Below are positions 16,134 to 23,587 of a DNA stretch of 26,065 nucleotides, piece by piece (position 1 is the first letter of the stretch; each line of letters begins with the position of its first letter). The stretch lies in the NCBI GenBank assembly GCA_937876995.1, contig CALEFD010000003.1, forward strand, positions 1-26,065. Reading direction: 5' to 3'. A model generated the notes under the pieces. It had not been told where the DNA came from and made no database searches. It saw only the letters and a program-made list of their open reading frames with translations. This DNA is from an uncultured Bacteroidales bacterium. GTDB lineage: Bacteria; Bacteroidota; Bacteroidia; Bacteroidales; Bacteroidaceae. Both the position numbers and the translations under genes were made by a program.

Positions 16134-17813
16134 TTACTTATTCTCTGCCAATATTTCGTTTGCACGTTGCAGAGCTCCATTTATATGTGCGCAGATATTG
16201 ACATTCCCCAATTCTTTGTCCAATCCTGCATTTTTCAGTACATCCAAAACCTTATCATTGACACCTGACAATACTACCTGAATGCCTTTCTGTTTACAGG
16301 ACTTACAGAGATTAGACAAGTTATGCACACCTGTTGAATCAATAAACGGCACTTTACGCATTCTGATTATACGTACCTTTGGAGTATTCTCAACGTCACG
16401 CATCACCTCTTCAAACCTATTAGCAATACCAAAGAAGTAAGGACCATTGATTTCATAAACTTCCGCACCCTGAGGGATAATAAGGTGTTCTGCATTGTTC
16501 TGAAAATCAGTACCTTCATTCGGGTCGATTTCATCATTTATCATAGATACATTTGTTGTCTCTGCCATTCGGCGCATACAGAGTAGGCATGCTATAAGTA
16601 CACCCACTTCTATAGCCACTGTTAAATCGAAAATAACAGTCAGGAAGAAAGTTACCAACAAAACAGTAATATCCGATTTTGGATTCTTCAGAATAGCCTT
16701 AAAGCTACGCCATTCGCTCATATTGTATGACACAACCACTAAAACACCGGCTAAACAGGACATTGGAATATACTTGACGTATGGCATAAGGAAAAGATAT
16801 ATCAATGCAAGTACTACTGCGTGTATAACACCTGCAACCGGAGTACGTCCACCATTATTTATATTGGTCATTGTGCGTGCTATAGCGCCTGTTGCAGGAA
16901 TACCACCTATCATTGGTACCACCATATTGGCTATACCTTGACCTATCAATTCCTGATTACTGTTATGTTTATCACCTATCACACCATCAGCAACAGCCGC
17001 TGATAATAAAGATTCTATAGCTCCCAGCATTGCTATAACCAACGCTGGTGAAGCCAGATTACGAATACTGCTCCATGTAATTTCAGGAACTTCTGCAGAT
17101 GGTAGTGCAGCATTAATAGTAAAGCGGTCACCAATTGTTTCAACACCTGTTATACCAAGATGCTTAAGCAACAACGCAAGTAGAGTCATCAAAATAATAG
17201 CCACAAGTGAGCCCGGCAGTTTCTTATTTATTTTTGGTGTAAATACAATTATAAGGATACTGCATACACCTATTAACAATGACCACCAGTTTATAGTATG
17301 GATATTCTGAAAATAGACACCCCACTTACCTATAAAATCGGCAGGTACAGATGCTATCTGTAATCCAAACAGATCCTTTATCTGTGTGGCAAAGATAGTA
17401 AGAGCAATACCACTGGTAAAGCCCACTATAATTGGATAGGGGATATACTTGATTATTGTTCCCAATCGTAACACGCCCATAAGTATCAGGAATGCTCCAG
17501 CCATAAATGTTGCCACATAAAGACCATTCATTCCATAGTCTTGAATTATACCATAGACTATAACAATAAATGCTCCTGTAGGGCCACCAATCTGAACCTT
17601 GCTGCCTCCAAAGAATGAGATTAGGAAACCTGCTACTATTGCGGTCAGGATACCGGCTTCGGGCGTTGCTCCGGAAGCAATACCAAATGCAATTGCAAGT
17701 GGCAATGCCACTATACCTACAATAATTCCCGCTAAAAGATCTGATACAAATGTTGACTTGTTGTAACCCTTAAAACAACTGAATAATTTGGGTTCAAAAC
17801 CTTGTAATTTCAT
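16134..17813 (-). CDS. SulP family anion transporter with STAS domain
   Basis: This 559-residue inner-membrane protein has the SLC26/SulP fold: an N-terminal DLLAGIIVGIVALPLAIAFGIASGATPEAGI block, the SKVQIGGPTGAF motif (71-82), a GFTSGIAL segment, PATGAIARTMTNINNGGRTP, and a cytoplasmic STAS domain at about 440-555 with the FIDSTGVHNL signature. Bacterial SulP proteins carry sulfate, bicarbonate, dicarboxylates or other anions; sequence alone does not decide the substrate. No cysteine or sulfate-assimilation genes are nearby, and no carbonic anhydrase is fused. It is transcribed from its own promoter at 17833-17864. Confidence 0.93.
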   Translation of the reverse strand: MKLQGFEPKLFSCFKGYNKSTFVSDLLAGIIVGIVALPLAIAFGIASGATPEAGILTAIVAGFLISFFGGSKVQIGGPTGAFIVIVYGIIQDYGMNGLYVATFMAGAFLILMGVLRLGTIIKYIPYPIIVGFTSGIALTIFATQIKDLFGLQIASVPADFIGKWGVYFQNIHTINWWSLLIGVCSILIIVFTPKINKKLPGSLVAIILMTLLALLLKHLGITGVETIGDRFTINAALPSAEVPEITWSSIRNLASPALVIAMLGAIESLLSAAVADGVIGDKHNSNQELIGQGIANMVVPMIGGIPATGAIARTMTNINNGGRTPVAGVIHAVVLALIYLFLMPYVKYIPMSCLAGVLVVVSYNMSEWRSFKAILKNPKSDITVLLVTFFLTVIFDLTVAIEVGVLIACLLCMRRMAETTNVSMINDEIDPNEGTDFQNNAEHLIIPQGAEVYEINGPYFFGIANRFEEVMRDVENTPKVRIIRMRKVPFIDSTGVHNLSNLCKSCKQKGIQVVLSGVNDKVLDVLKNAGLDKELGNVNICAHINGALQRANEILAENK

Positions 17814-17832
17814 ATTTTCAATTTTGAGACCG

Positions 17833-17864
17833 CAAAATTACAAAAAGCTGAGCTAAGCACAAAA
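17833..17864 (-). promoter_or_regulatory. Promoter of the sulP gene
   Basis: On the minus strand TTTTG (17864-17860) is followed after exactly 19 bp by TAATTTTG (17840-17833), matching the Bacteroidetes -33/-7 consensus TTTG-N19-TAnnTTTG. The -7 element ends 19 bp before the sulP ATG. Confidence 0.8.
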
Positions 17865-17890
17865 CAAGCCAGATTATTTTTTAGGAAAAC

Positions 17891-18370
17891 CTATAAAGCT
17901 ATTACAATATAGTACATCATAATGCCGGAACAGATAAGTTTCATACCTGTGCCTACTAAAAAACCTAAAAATGCGCCAAAAGCAGCCTTTAGAGAATCGG
18001 AAGTAGATTTGTTTTCCACCAACAGTTCTGCTAAAAAAGCACCTAACAAACTGCCGGATAACATTCCTATAGGAGTAAAAAATATACCCGCAAACATACC
18101 TATCAATGCTCCTACGCTTGCCGATTTACTACCACCTGTCATAGTAGTAAGTTTAGCCGGAACAACATAATCCAGCACTGTAACAACCACTGTCACTATT
18201 AACCATACAATCAAAGCCGTTGTAGATATTTCGTTCAAAGGGTCATTCTTTGCCATATAAGCAAACAAAATACCAATCCAACTAATAGGAGGACCCGGCA
18301 AACCGGGAGCAATACTACCTATTATTCCAATAACACCGGCTATAATAGCCAAAACAACTAATGCTTCCAT
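17891..18370 (-). CDS. DUF456 family membrane protein
   Basis: This 159-residue, very hydrophobic protein has about four to five membrane segments. The first ends in the IAPGLPGPPISWIG motif (about 24-37), typical of DUF456 proteins. Two Gly-rich segments follow (TMTGGSKSASVGALIGMFAGIFFTPIG and AAFGAFLGFLVGTG), both characteristic of the family. Function is unknown. It sits upstream of sulP in the same orientation, but the 77-bp gap contains a separate sulP promoter, so they need not be co-transcribed. It is divergent from the DUF3109 gene. Confidence 0.85.
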   Translation of the reverse strand: MEALVVLAIIAGVIGIIGSIAPGLPGPPISWIGILFAYMAKNDPLNEISTTALIVWLIVTVVVTVLDYVVPAKLTTMTGGSKSASVGALIGMFAGIFFTPIGMLSGSLLGAFLAELLVENKSTSDSLKAAFGAFLGFLVGTGMKLICSGIMMYYIVIAL

Positions 18371-18404
18371 AATATTCCAATTAAACTCTCTTTTTATTGT
18401 TTTT

Positions 18405-18437
18405 GAAGTAAACTTCGTATTTTTGCAGTGCGAAGTT
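18405..18437 (+). promoter_or_regulatory. Promoter with nested inverted repeats upstream of the DUF3109 gene
   Basis: TATTTTTG (18418-18425) matches the -7 consensus TAnnTTTG and lies 42 bp before the ATG. It is flanked by AACTTCG (18411-18417) and CGAAGTT (18431-18437), a perfect 7-bp inverted repeat. The left arm also pairs with a preceding GAAGT (18405-18409) to form GAAGTAAACTTC. Three half-sites around one -7 element suggest an operator. A weak -33 (TTG at 18398-18400) has 17-bp spacing. Confidence 0.5.
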
Positions 18438-18467
18438 AAGAAAAAGAGCTAAAACATCAATATAAAT

Positions 18468-19049
18468 ATGCTGCAAATACAAGATGTAATACTATCATTG
18501 GATATCATAACAAAAGAGTTTTGTTGTAATCTAAAGAAGTGCAAGGGTGCATGTTGCATAGAAGGCGATGCCGGTGCGCCTGTCACTGAAGAAGAGATAG
18601 CAACAATTGAAGAAATATTGCCAATTATATGGGAGGATCTGTCAGAAGAGGCTAAAACCGCAATCAAAGAGAAAGGGATTGCCTACCCCGACCCTGAAGG
18701 CGAACTTGTTACACAAATAGTAAATGGCAAGGATTGTGTCTTTACCTGCTATAGCGAAGATGGTTGCTGCTATTGTGCCATAGAAAAAGCCTACAGAGAG
18801 GGCAGATGTAGTTTCTTAAAACCAATATCGTGCCACCTGTACCCCATAAGAGTAAAGAAGTTAGGCGATTATTACGGACTGAACTACAACCGTTGGGACA
18901 TATGCAGCAGCGCCCTCATTAAAGGACATAGAGAACATATACCTCTTTATAAAGCGCTAAAAGAGCCATTGATACGTCGTTTTGGAGAAGAGTGGTATAA
19001 AGAGTTGGAATTGACTGTAGAAGAGATGAAAAAACAGAACATCATATAA
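18468..19049 (+). CDS. DUF3109 family cysteine-rich protein
   Basis: This 193-residue soluble protein has 13 cysteines, mostly in clusters: C19, C20, C25, C29, C30 near the N-terminus (FCCNLKKCKGACC), then C90, C94, C100, C101, C103, C114, C122 and C146. The pattern, with RCSFLKPISCHLYPIR and NYNRWDICSSA, matches the DUF3109 family of Bacteroidetes, related to the YkgJ-type putative metal or Fe-S cluster proteins. The biochemical role is not known. It is monocistronic: divergent from DUF456, with a terminator 23 bp after its stop. Confidence 0.88.
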   Translation: MLQIQDVILSLDIITKEFCCNLKKCKGACCIEGDAGAPVTEEEIATIEEILPIIWEDLSEEAKTAIKEKGIAYPDPEGELVTQIVNGKDCVFTCYSEDGCCYCAIEKAYREGRCSFLKPISCHLYPIRVKKLGDYYGLNYNRWDICSSALIKGHREHIPLYKALKEPLIRRFGEEWYKELELTVEEMKKQNII

Positions 19050-19071
19050 AAAAATACAACCATCTAATTAT

Positions 19072-19106
19072 AAATAGGTATAGGCGTTCAAACTATACCT
19101 ATTTTT
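19072..19106 (+). terminator. Intrinsic terminator after the DUF3109 gene
   Basis: Perfect 12-bp arms AAATAGGTATAG (19072-19083) and CTATACCTATTT (19093-19104) flank a 9-nt loop, with a T-run reaching 19106. The symmetrical A-rich left side could also let it work weakly on the minus strand, but no minus-strand gene ends here. Confidence 0.85.
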
Positions 19107-19134
19107 AGTTATTTATCAATCCTCTTGGCAGCTA

Positions 19135-19142
19135 TACCTTTG
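19135..19142 (+). promoter_or_regulatory. Promoter -7 element of the porin-feo operon
   Basis: TACCTTTG matches the Bacteroidetes -7 consensus TAnnTTTG and is followed by GCAG. It lies 27 bp before the porin ATG. No convincing TTTG -33 is seen at 19-21 bp, which may mean an activator is needed or that the -33 is weak. I saw no clear Fur box. Confidence 0.55.
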
Positions 19143-19169
19143 CAGCGTAAAATCAAAACAAGAGGATAA

Positions 19170-20228
19170 ATGAACAGAATCAAGACAACAGTGGTTGCAA
19201 TTTTTACCACATTAGCAACGTTCGCTCAGAACAGTATTACAGTAGATGCATCGCTAACCCACGATGTTTTAGGCAATGTATCGGGAGGAATCAAACAGGG
19301 TGTATCAGTTTTGGATTACGGAACATTAGGTCTCAGTTTCAACACAGAAGATATGGATTTGTGGAACGGTGGTGAACTATACATAAACACAGCATTCACA
19401 GCCGGTGGCAACCCATCTGCGAATCTTATTGGAGACCTGCAAATTGTTGATAATATTGAGGCAGGCAACCATTTTTATATGCAGGAATTATGGTACAAAC
19501 AGAACATTACAGATAACATAAGCATTACATTCGGTCTGCAAGACTACAATTCAGAGTTTATGACCCGCGAAGAGAGCGGCCTTTACATTAACAGCACATT
19601 CGGCACAAACAATGTCATTGCAGGCAATGTTGCTCCCCCCATTTTTCCACTATCAGCATTAGGATTACAAATAAATTTCAATGTTTCGGAGAGCTTTTCA
19701 ATGCGAGTTGCTGCATTTGACGGTCAGACATATGACTTTTCAGAATCCAACCCATTTAATCTAAAATGGAGTCTTTCAGCCGAAGAGGGTTTTTTAACAA
19801 GTGCAGAGATGATACTTGACAATAATGCCGGTACATATAAATTAGGTGGCTACCTGCACACAGCTTTAGAGAAATATGGCGTATATTTGTTGGGCGAAAA
19901 GCGATTGAGCAATATCGGTCTGTTTGGACAGGTAGCTTGGGCTCCCAAAAGTGACAATGATATATACAGCCAGATTGACGCCGGCATCAATTTATATCAT
20001 CTCTTTTTTGATGATAGAGAGGATGCATTAGGTTTGGCCTTTACAAGCAATCTGCTAAAGGATATGGTCAACAGCCACGAAACAGTGATAGAACTTACCT
20101 ATAAACTCCCCGTTTATGGAAATTTCTACGTACAGCCTGATTTCCAGTATGTAATTAATCCATCGGGAACAGGAGTAAAGTTAGACGATGCATTTGTGGC
20201 AATGGTAAGATTTGGTTTTGAATTATAA
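19170..20228 (+). CDS. OprB-like outer-membrane porin at the head of the feo operon
   Basis: This 352-residue protein begins with a signal peptide (MNRIKTTVVAIFTTLATFA, likely cut before Q20) and ends in Phe-Glu-Leu after VAMVRFGF, a typical beta-barrel end. The interior alternates short hydrophobic strands with polar turns. HFYMQELWYKQNITDNISITFGLQDYNSEF and an IFPLSALGLQINF segment resemble the carbohydrate-selective porin OprB family. Family membership suggests a passive channel, but the gene is 11 bp upstream of feoAB and has the only evident promoter for it, so I infer a role in bringing Fe2+ or a small iron complex across the outer membrane. A sugar or general solute channel remains possible. 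Confidence 0.75.
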   Translation: MNRIKTTVVAIFTTLATFAQNSITVDASLTHDVLGNVSGGIKQGVSVLDYGTLGLSFNTEDMDLWNGGELYINTAFTAGGNPSANLIGDLQIVDNIEAGNHFYMQELWYKQNITDNISITFGLQDYNSEFMTREESGLYINSTFGTNNVIAGNVAPPIFPLSALGLQINFNVSESFSMRVAAFDGQTYDFSESNPFNLKWSLSAEEGFLTSAEMILDNNAGTYKLGGYLHTALEKYGVYLLGEKRLSNIGLFGQVAWAPKSDNDIYSQIDAGINLYHLFFDDREDALGLAFTSNLLKDMVNSHETVIELTYKLPVYGNFYVQPDFQYVINPSGTGVKLDDAFVAMVRFGFEL

Positions 20229-20239
20229 AAGAACAATAT

Positions 20240-22699
20240 ATGGTACTTTCAGAGATAAAAAACAACGAAGAGTGTCTGATCGTAAAGATAAACGGACAAG
20301 GTGATTTTCACAATAAGGTGATGAGCCTTGGATTCGTTCCGGGAGAGATTGTAAGAGTAGTAAAAAATGCGCCTCTCTGTGATCCTATTGAGTACGTGGT
20401 TATGAACAGCCACGTATCTCTGCGTAGAGACGAATCGGAAAAGATAGAAGTTGTTCCATCTAACGATAAGGCAGCAATGGAAAAACTTGCCAGCAAATAT
20501 CCATACTATGGAACAATCAGTGACAGTCTTTCAGTGGAGAGAAATCCTGATGAAAAGGAGATAACTGTTGCATTGGTAGGTAATCCAAACTGTGGAAAGA
20601 CATCACTATTCAACCATGCAACCGGCATGAAGGAGAAGGTGGGCAACTACAGTGGCGTGACAGTATCGGCCAAAACCGGAACATTCAAGCACAAAGGATA
20701 TTTAATCAAGATGGTTGATCTTCCCGGTACATATTCGGTAGCGGAAAATTCACCCGAAGAACAGTACGTGCGTGACTATCTTCTGGAGATTCGTCCGGAT
20801 GTAGTTTTGAATGTGGTTGATTCTACGAATCTGGAACGCAACCTATTCCTAACCACACAGGTGATGGATATGAAGCTCCACATAGTGATGGCACTCAATA
20901 TGTATGACGAACTGCAGAGTTCAGGTACACATATTGATGTAGCTGAACTGGAAAGACAATTGGGTGTAGAGTGTACTACAACAGTTGCAAAGAGCGGAGA
21001 TGGCATAATATCACTTTTAGACAGTATTGTGGCTGCATTCAAAAGCAAAGAACACACAGTGCTTAGAGTAAATTACGGTGAAAAGGTGGAAAATGCCATA
21101 CTACAAGTTCGTAAGGAGTTAGAGGGTTACAAAGATATATCCAACCACCCTATACGATTCCTTGCCGTAAAACTTCTGGAAAACGAACCTGCCACCATTA
21201 ACCACCTGTCATCGCATACCGACAACTTTGAACAGATAAAAAAGGTAGCAGACCTGCAGCGCTCCATTATTGAGAAAGAGTATAATGAAGACTTTGCAAG
21301 CGTTATAACAAATTCAAAGTTTGCATTCATTCGCGGTGTTATAGACAAGGTAATTTCCCAAACTGTAAAAAAGGATAATGAAAAGGCTTATCTTATAGAC
21401 AAAGTGCTAACTCACAAATGGTTAGGCTACCCAATTCTGATACTTTTTCTTTGGATAATGTTTCAAACCACATTCACATTGGGCGCATATCCTCAAGACT
21501 GGATTGATGCGGGTGTAAGCTGGTTTGGCAGTCAGGTCGCTACATGGATGGGCGATGGTATATTGACCAGTTTATTGGTAGATGGTATTATAGCAGGTGT
21601 AGGCGGAGTTTTGGTATTCCTACCGAACATTATAATACTATTCCTCTTTATATCGCTTTTTGAAGATACAGGTTACATGGCACGAGCTGCATTTATGATG
21701 GATAAACTGATGCACAAGATTGGTCTGCACGGAAAATCGTTTATCCCAATGCTTACCGGATTCGGATGCAGCGTTCCTGCGGTAATGGCCACTCGTACAT
21801 TGGAAAAGCCAAAAGACAGGCTGGCTACCATGATGGCAATACCATTTGTATCATGTTCGGCACGTCTGCCGGTATATCTGCTCTTTGTTGCAGCATTCTT
21901 CCAGAAGAATCAGGGTTTGATTATTCTCTCTATATACCTTATTGGTATATTGATATCCATTCTTACAGCATTACTGCTTAAGAATACCAAGTTCAAGGGA
22001 GAATCGGAACAGTTTGTAATGGAACTGCCACCTTACAGAGTGCCATCTACACGCAATGTTCTGGTACACATGTGGGATAAATCGGTTCAGTACCTAAAAA
22101 AGATGGGTTCTGTCATTCTGGTAGCATCAATTATAATATGGTTACTCAACTACTTCCCCACAACCAACAGCAAAATGGAAGCCATAGACAAGCAGATAGC
22201 ACAGACCGAACAATCTGTAAGTATAGACCAAGAGAGCAAGCAGGCTATTATAGCACAACTTGAAATAGATAAAGCTGCCGCACAAAGCGAATATTCATAC
22301 ATAGGTCGCATAGGAAAATTCATAGCTCCTGTGGTACAGCCATTAGGATTTGACTGGCAAATGGGTGTAAGTCTTCTTACCGGACTTGCTGCAAAGGAGA
22401 TAATTGTATCATCAATGGGTATTCTCTACAATGCAGACACCGAAGCGGACGAAAATTCCGAAAAGCTATCCACTGCTCTGCAAACCCACCTGGGTCCCGA
22501 TGGAAAACCATTTTTGACACCACTCAAAGCATACGTATATATGATATTCGTATTGCTATGTTTCCCTTGCGTTGCAGCCATATCTGCCATAGCAAAAGAG
22601 GCAAGTTGGCGTTGGGCAGGATTTACAATGATATATACCACAAGTATTGCATGGATTATATCATTCCTTGTATATCAGATAGGTTTACTATTCATCTAA
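20240..22699 (+). CDS. feoB: Ferrous iron transporter FeoAB (FeoA-FeoB fusion)
   Basis: This 819-residue inner-membrane protein imports Fe2+. Residues 1-73 are an SH3-like FeoA domain (MVLSEIKNNEECLIVKING, then the HNKVMSLGFVPGE motif). The FeoB G domain follows: G1 GNPNCGKTS (114-122), G3 DLPG (160-163), G4 NMYD (220-223), and a G5 region TTVAKSGDG with VAK where SAK is usual. The membrane part has the gate motifs GFGCSVPAVMATRTLE and SCSARLPVYLLF. A polar segment within the membrane region (about MEAIDKQIAQTEQSVSID) may be a periplasmic or cytoplasmic loop. FeoAB fusions are well known in Bacteroides relatives. A FeoB-associated small protein follows after 12 bp. Confidence 0.97.
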   Translation: MVLSEIKNNEECLIVKINGQGDFHNKVMSLGFVPGEIVRVVKNAPLCDPIEYVVMNSHVSLRRDESEKIEVVPSNDKAAMEKLASKYPYYGTISDSLSVERNPDEKEITVALVGNPNCGKTSLFNHATGMKEKVGNYSGVTVSAKTGTFKHKGYLIKMVDLPGTYSVAENSPEEQYVRDYLLEIRPDVVLNVVDSTNLERNLFLTTQVMDMKLHIVMALNMYDELQSSGTHIDVAELERQLGVECTTTVAKSGDGIISLLDSIVAAFKSKEHTVLRVNYGEKVENAILQVRKELEGYKDISNHPIRFLAVKLLENEPATINHLSSHTDNFEQIKKVADLQRSIIEKEYNEDFASVITNSKFAFIRGVIDKVISQTVKKDNEKAYLIDKVLTHKWLGYPILILFLWIMFQTTFTLGAYPQDWIDAGVSWFGSQVATWMGDGILTSLLVDGIIAGVGGVLVFLPNIIILFLFISLFEDTGYMARAAFMMDKLMHKIGLHGKSFIPMLTGFGCSVPAVMATRTLEKPKDRLATMMAIPFVSCSARLPVYLLFVAAFFQKNQGLIILSIYLIGILISILTALLLKNTKFKGESEQFVMELPPYRVPSTRNVLVHMWDKSVQYLKKMGSVILVASIIIWLLNYFPTTNSKMEAIDKQIAQTEQSVSIDQESKQAIIAQLEIDKAAAQSEYSYIGRIGKFIAPVVQPLGFDWQMGVSLLTGLAAKEIIVSSMGILYNADTEADENSEKLSTALQTHLGPDGKPFLTPLKAYVYMIFVLLCFPCVAAISAIAKEASWRWAGFTMIYTTSIAWIISFLVYQIGLLFI

Positions 22700-22711
22700 A
22701 ACTGTAAATTC

Positions 22712-22873
22712 ATGAACCATATTATACAAATAGTATTGGTAGCAGCAATATGCATCTGGGCTATATACAGAATTGTAAAAGCCATCTTTTTCAAGAAAGA
22801 CGATGGATGTGGTTGCGGATGCAGTGGATGTTCAAAAAGTAAAGAGTGCAGTAGTTGCAATAATGAAAGATAA
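22712..22873 (+). CDS. FeoB-associated Cys-rich membrane protein (53 aa)
   Basis: This small ORF runs from the ATG at 22712 to the TAA at 22871-22873. It has one membrane helix (about residues 4-27, containing C14) followed by KKDDGCGCGCSGCSKSKECSSC, with six cysteines at 33, 35, 37, 40, 46 and 49. This is the layout of the FeoB_associated Pfam family (PF12669), found directly after feoB in many anaerobes. The role is unproven; the cysteine tail may bind Fe2+ or another metal at the FeoB exit, loosely similar in position to FeoC. The 12-bp gap to feoAB indicates one transcript. Confidence 0.88.
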   Translation: MNHIIQIVLVAAICIWAIYRIVKAIFFKKDDGCGCGCSGCSKSKECSSCNNER

Positions 22874-22884
22874 GAATATTTCAC

Positions 22885-22892
22885 TACATTTG
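22885..22892 (+). promoter_or_regulatory. Possible internal promoter before the hemerythrin gene
   Basis: TACATTTG matches the Bacteroidetes -7 consensus TAnnTTTG exactly. It lies only 5 bp before the annotated ATG at 22898, so transcription would begin at about the start codon (leaderless), or translation starts at the next ATG, 22925. No TTTG -33 at normal spacing was found (nearest TTG is 27 bp away). Confidence 0.4.
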
Positions 22893-22897
22893 CAGTC

Positions 22898-23587
22898 ATG
22901 AAAGATAGAGAATTCACTATTAATATGAAGTTGTCGGATTTGCTTATAAACAATCCACAGCTCATATTGATGTTGCCACGTTTTGGCATAGGGTTGGGGT
23001 TTGGCGACAAGAGAGTGGTTGATATTTGCAAAAAACATAATGTATCGGCATCACTGTTCATACTTATTTGCAACATCTACACATTTGAAGATTATTCCCC
23101 ATCAATAGAACAGATACTTGACATAGATGGTAATTCTCTTATTAAATATCTTCAGGCATCTCACAGATACTATTTAGATAAAAGACTTGACCATATAGGC
23201 AAACACATTGAGCGCATAGCTGCCCAATGCGGAAACTCAGGTCCGCTTCTTATTAACTTTTTCAGTGATTATAAGAACGAAGTAGCATCACATTTTCTGA
23301 AAGAGGAACACCGCACATTCCCCTACATATCGGCGCTGCTGGAGAATAAAAAGCCATCCGACTACTCTATAGACGATTATGTGAAAGAGCACGATAATAT
23401 AGAGGACAAGCTAAACGATTTAATCAACATCATTGTAAAGTATATACCGGAAGAGATACTTCCCGATGAAAGAATATCTGTCTGGTTTGATTTGGTACAG
23501 GTAGCCGCCGATTTGAACAAGCATGCGAAGATAGAGGACACCATATTGGTACCATTTGTCAGAATCATTGAAAACAGAATAAGATGA
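22898..23587 (+). CDS. Hemerythrin-like protein of the RIC/ScdA/YtfE family lacking the N-terminal cysteine pair
   Basis: This 229-residue soluble protein has an N-terminal ScdA_N-like helical domain (about 10-65) and a C-terminal four-helix hemerythrin domain (about 80-228). H89, H132, E136, H165, H209 and E213 fit the diiron ligand set of E. coli YtfE (spacings 43, 4, 29, 44 and 4, against 45, 4, 27, 44 and 4). YtfE/ScdA proteins carry a CCGG-type motif in the small domain; here that position reads RFGIGLGFGDKR without cysteines. This argues against classical Fe-S repair and for sensing of O2, NO or iron; the function is inferred. An alternative start is Met10 (22925). Its stop overlaps the next gene by 4 bp (ATGA), so the two are probably co-translated partners. 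It lies 24 bp after the FeoB-associated gene. Confidence 0.82.
   Translation: MKDREFTINMKLSDLLINNPQLILMLPRFGIGLGFGDKRVVDICKKHNVSASLFILICNIYTFEDYSPSIEQILDIDGNSLIKYLQASHRYYLDKRLDHIGKHIERIAAQCGNSGPLLINFFSDYKNEVASHFLKEEHRTFPYISALLENKKPSDYSIDDYVKEHDNIEDKLNDLINIIVKYIPEEILPDERISVWFDLVQVAADLNKHAKIEDTILVPFVRIIENRIR

Noticed and set aside
17881..17893. TAGGAAAACCTA hairpin as a terminator of the DUF456 gene
   Set aside because: The stem is only 4 bp, and on the minus strand it is followed by A residues, not T.
20240..20470. FeoA-FeoB fusion as a novelty
   Set aside because: Fused FeoAB is established in Bacteroides and relatives.
22696..23076. Minus-strand ORF opposite the FeoB-associated gene and hemerythrin start
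   Set aside because: It overlaps two well-supported plus-strand genes, has no recognisable domain and fits no operon on that strand.
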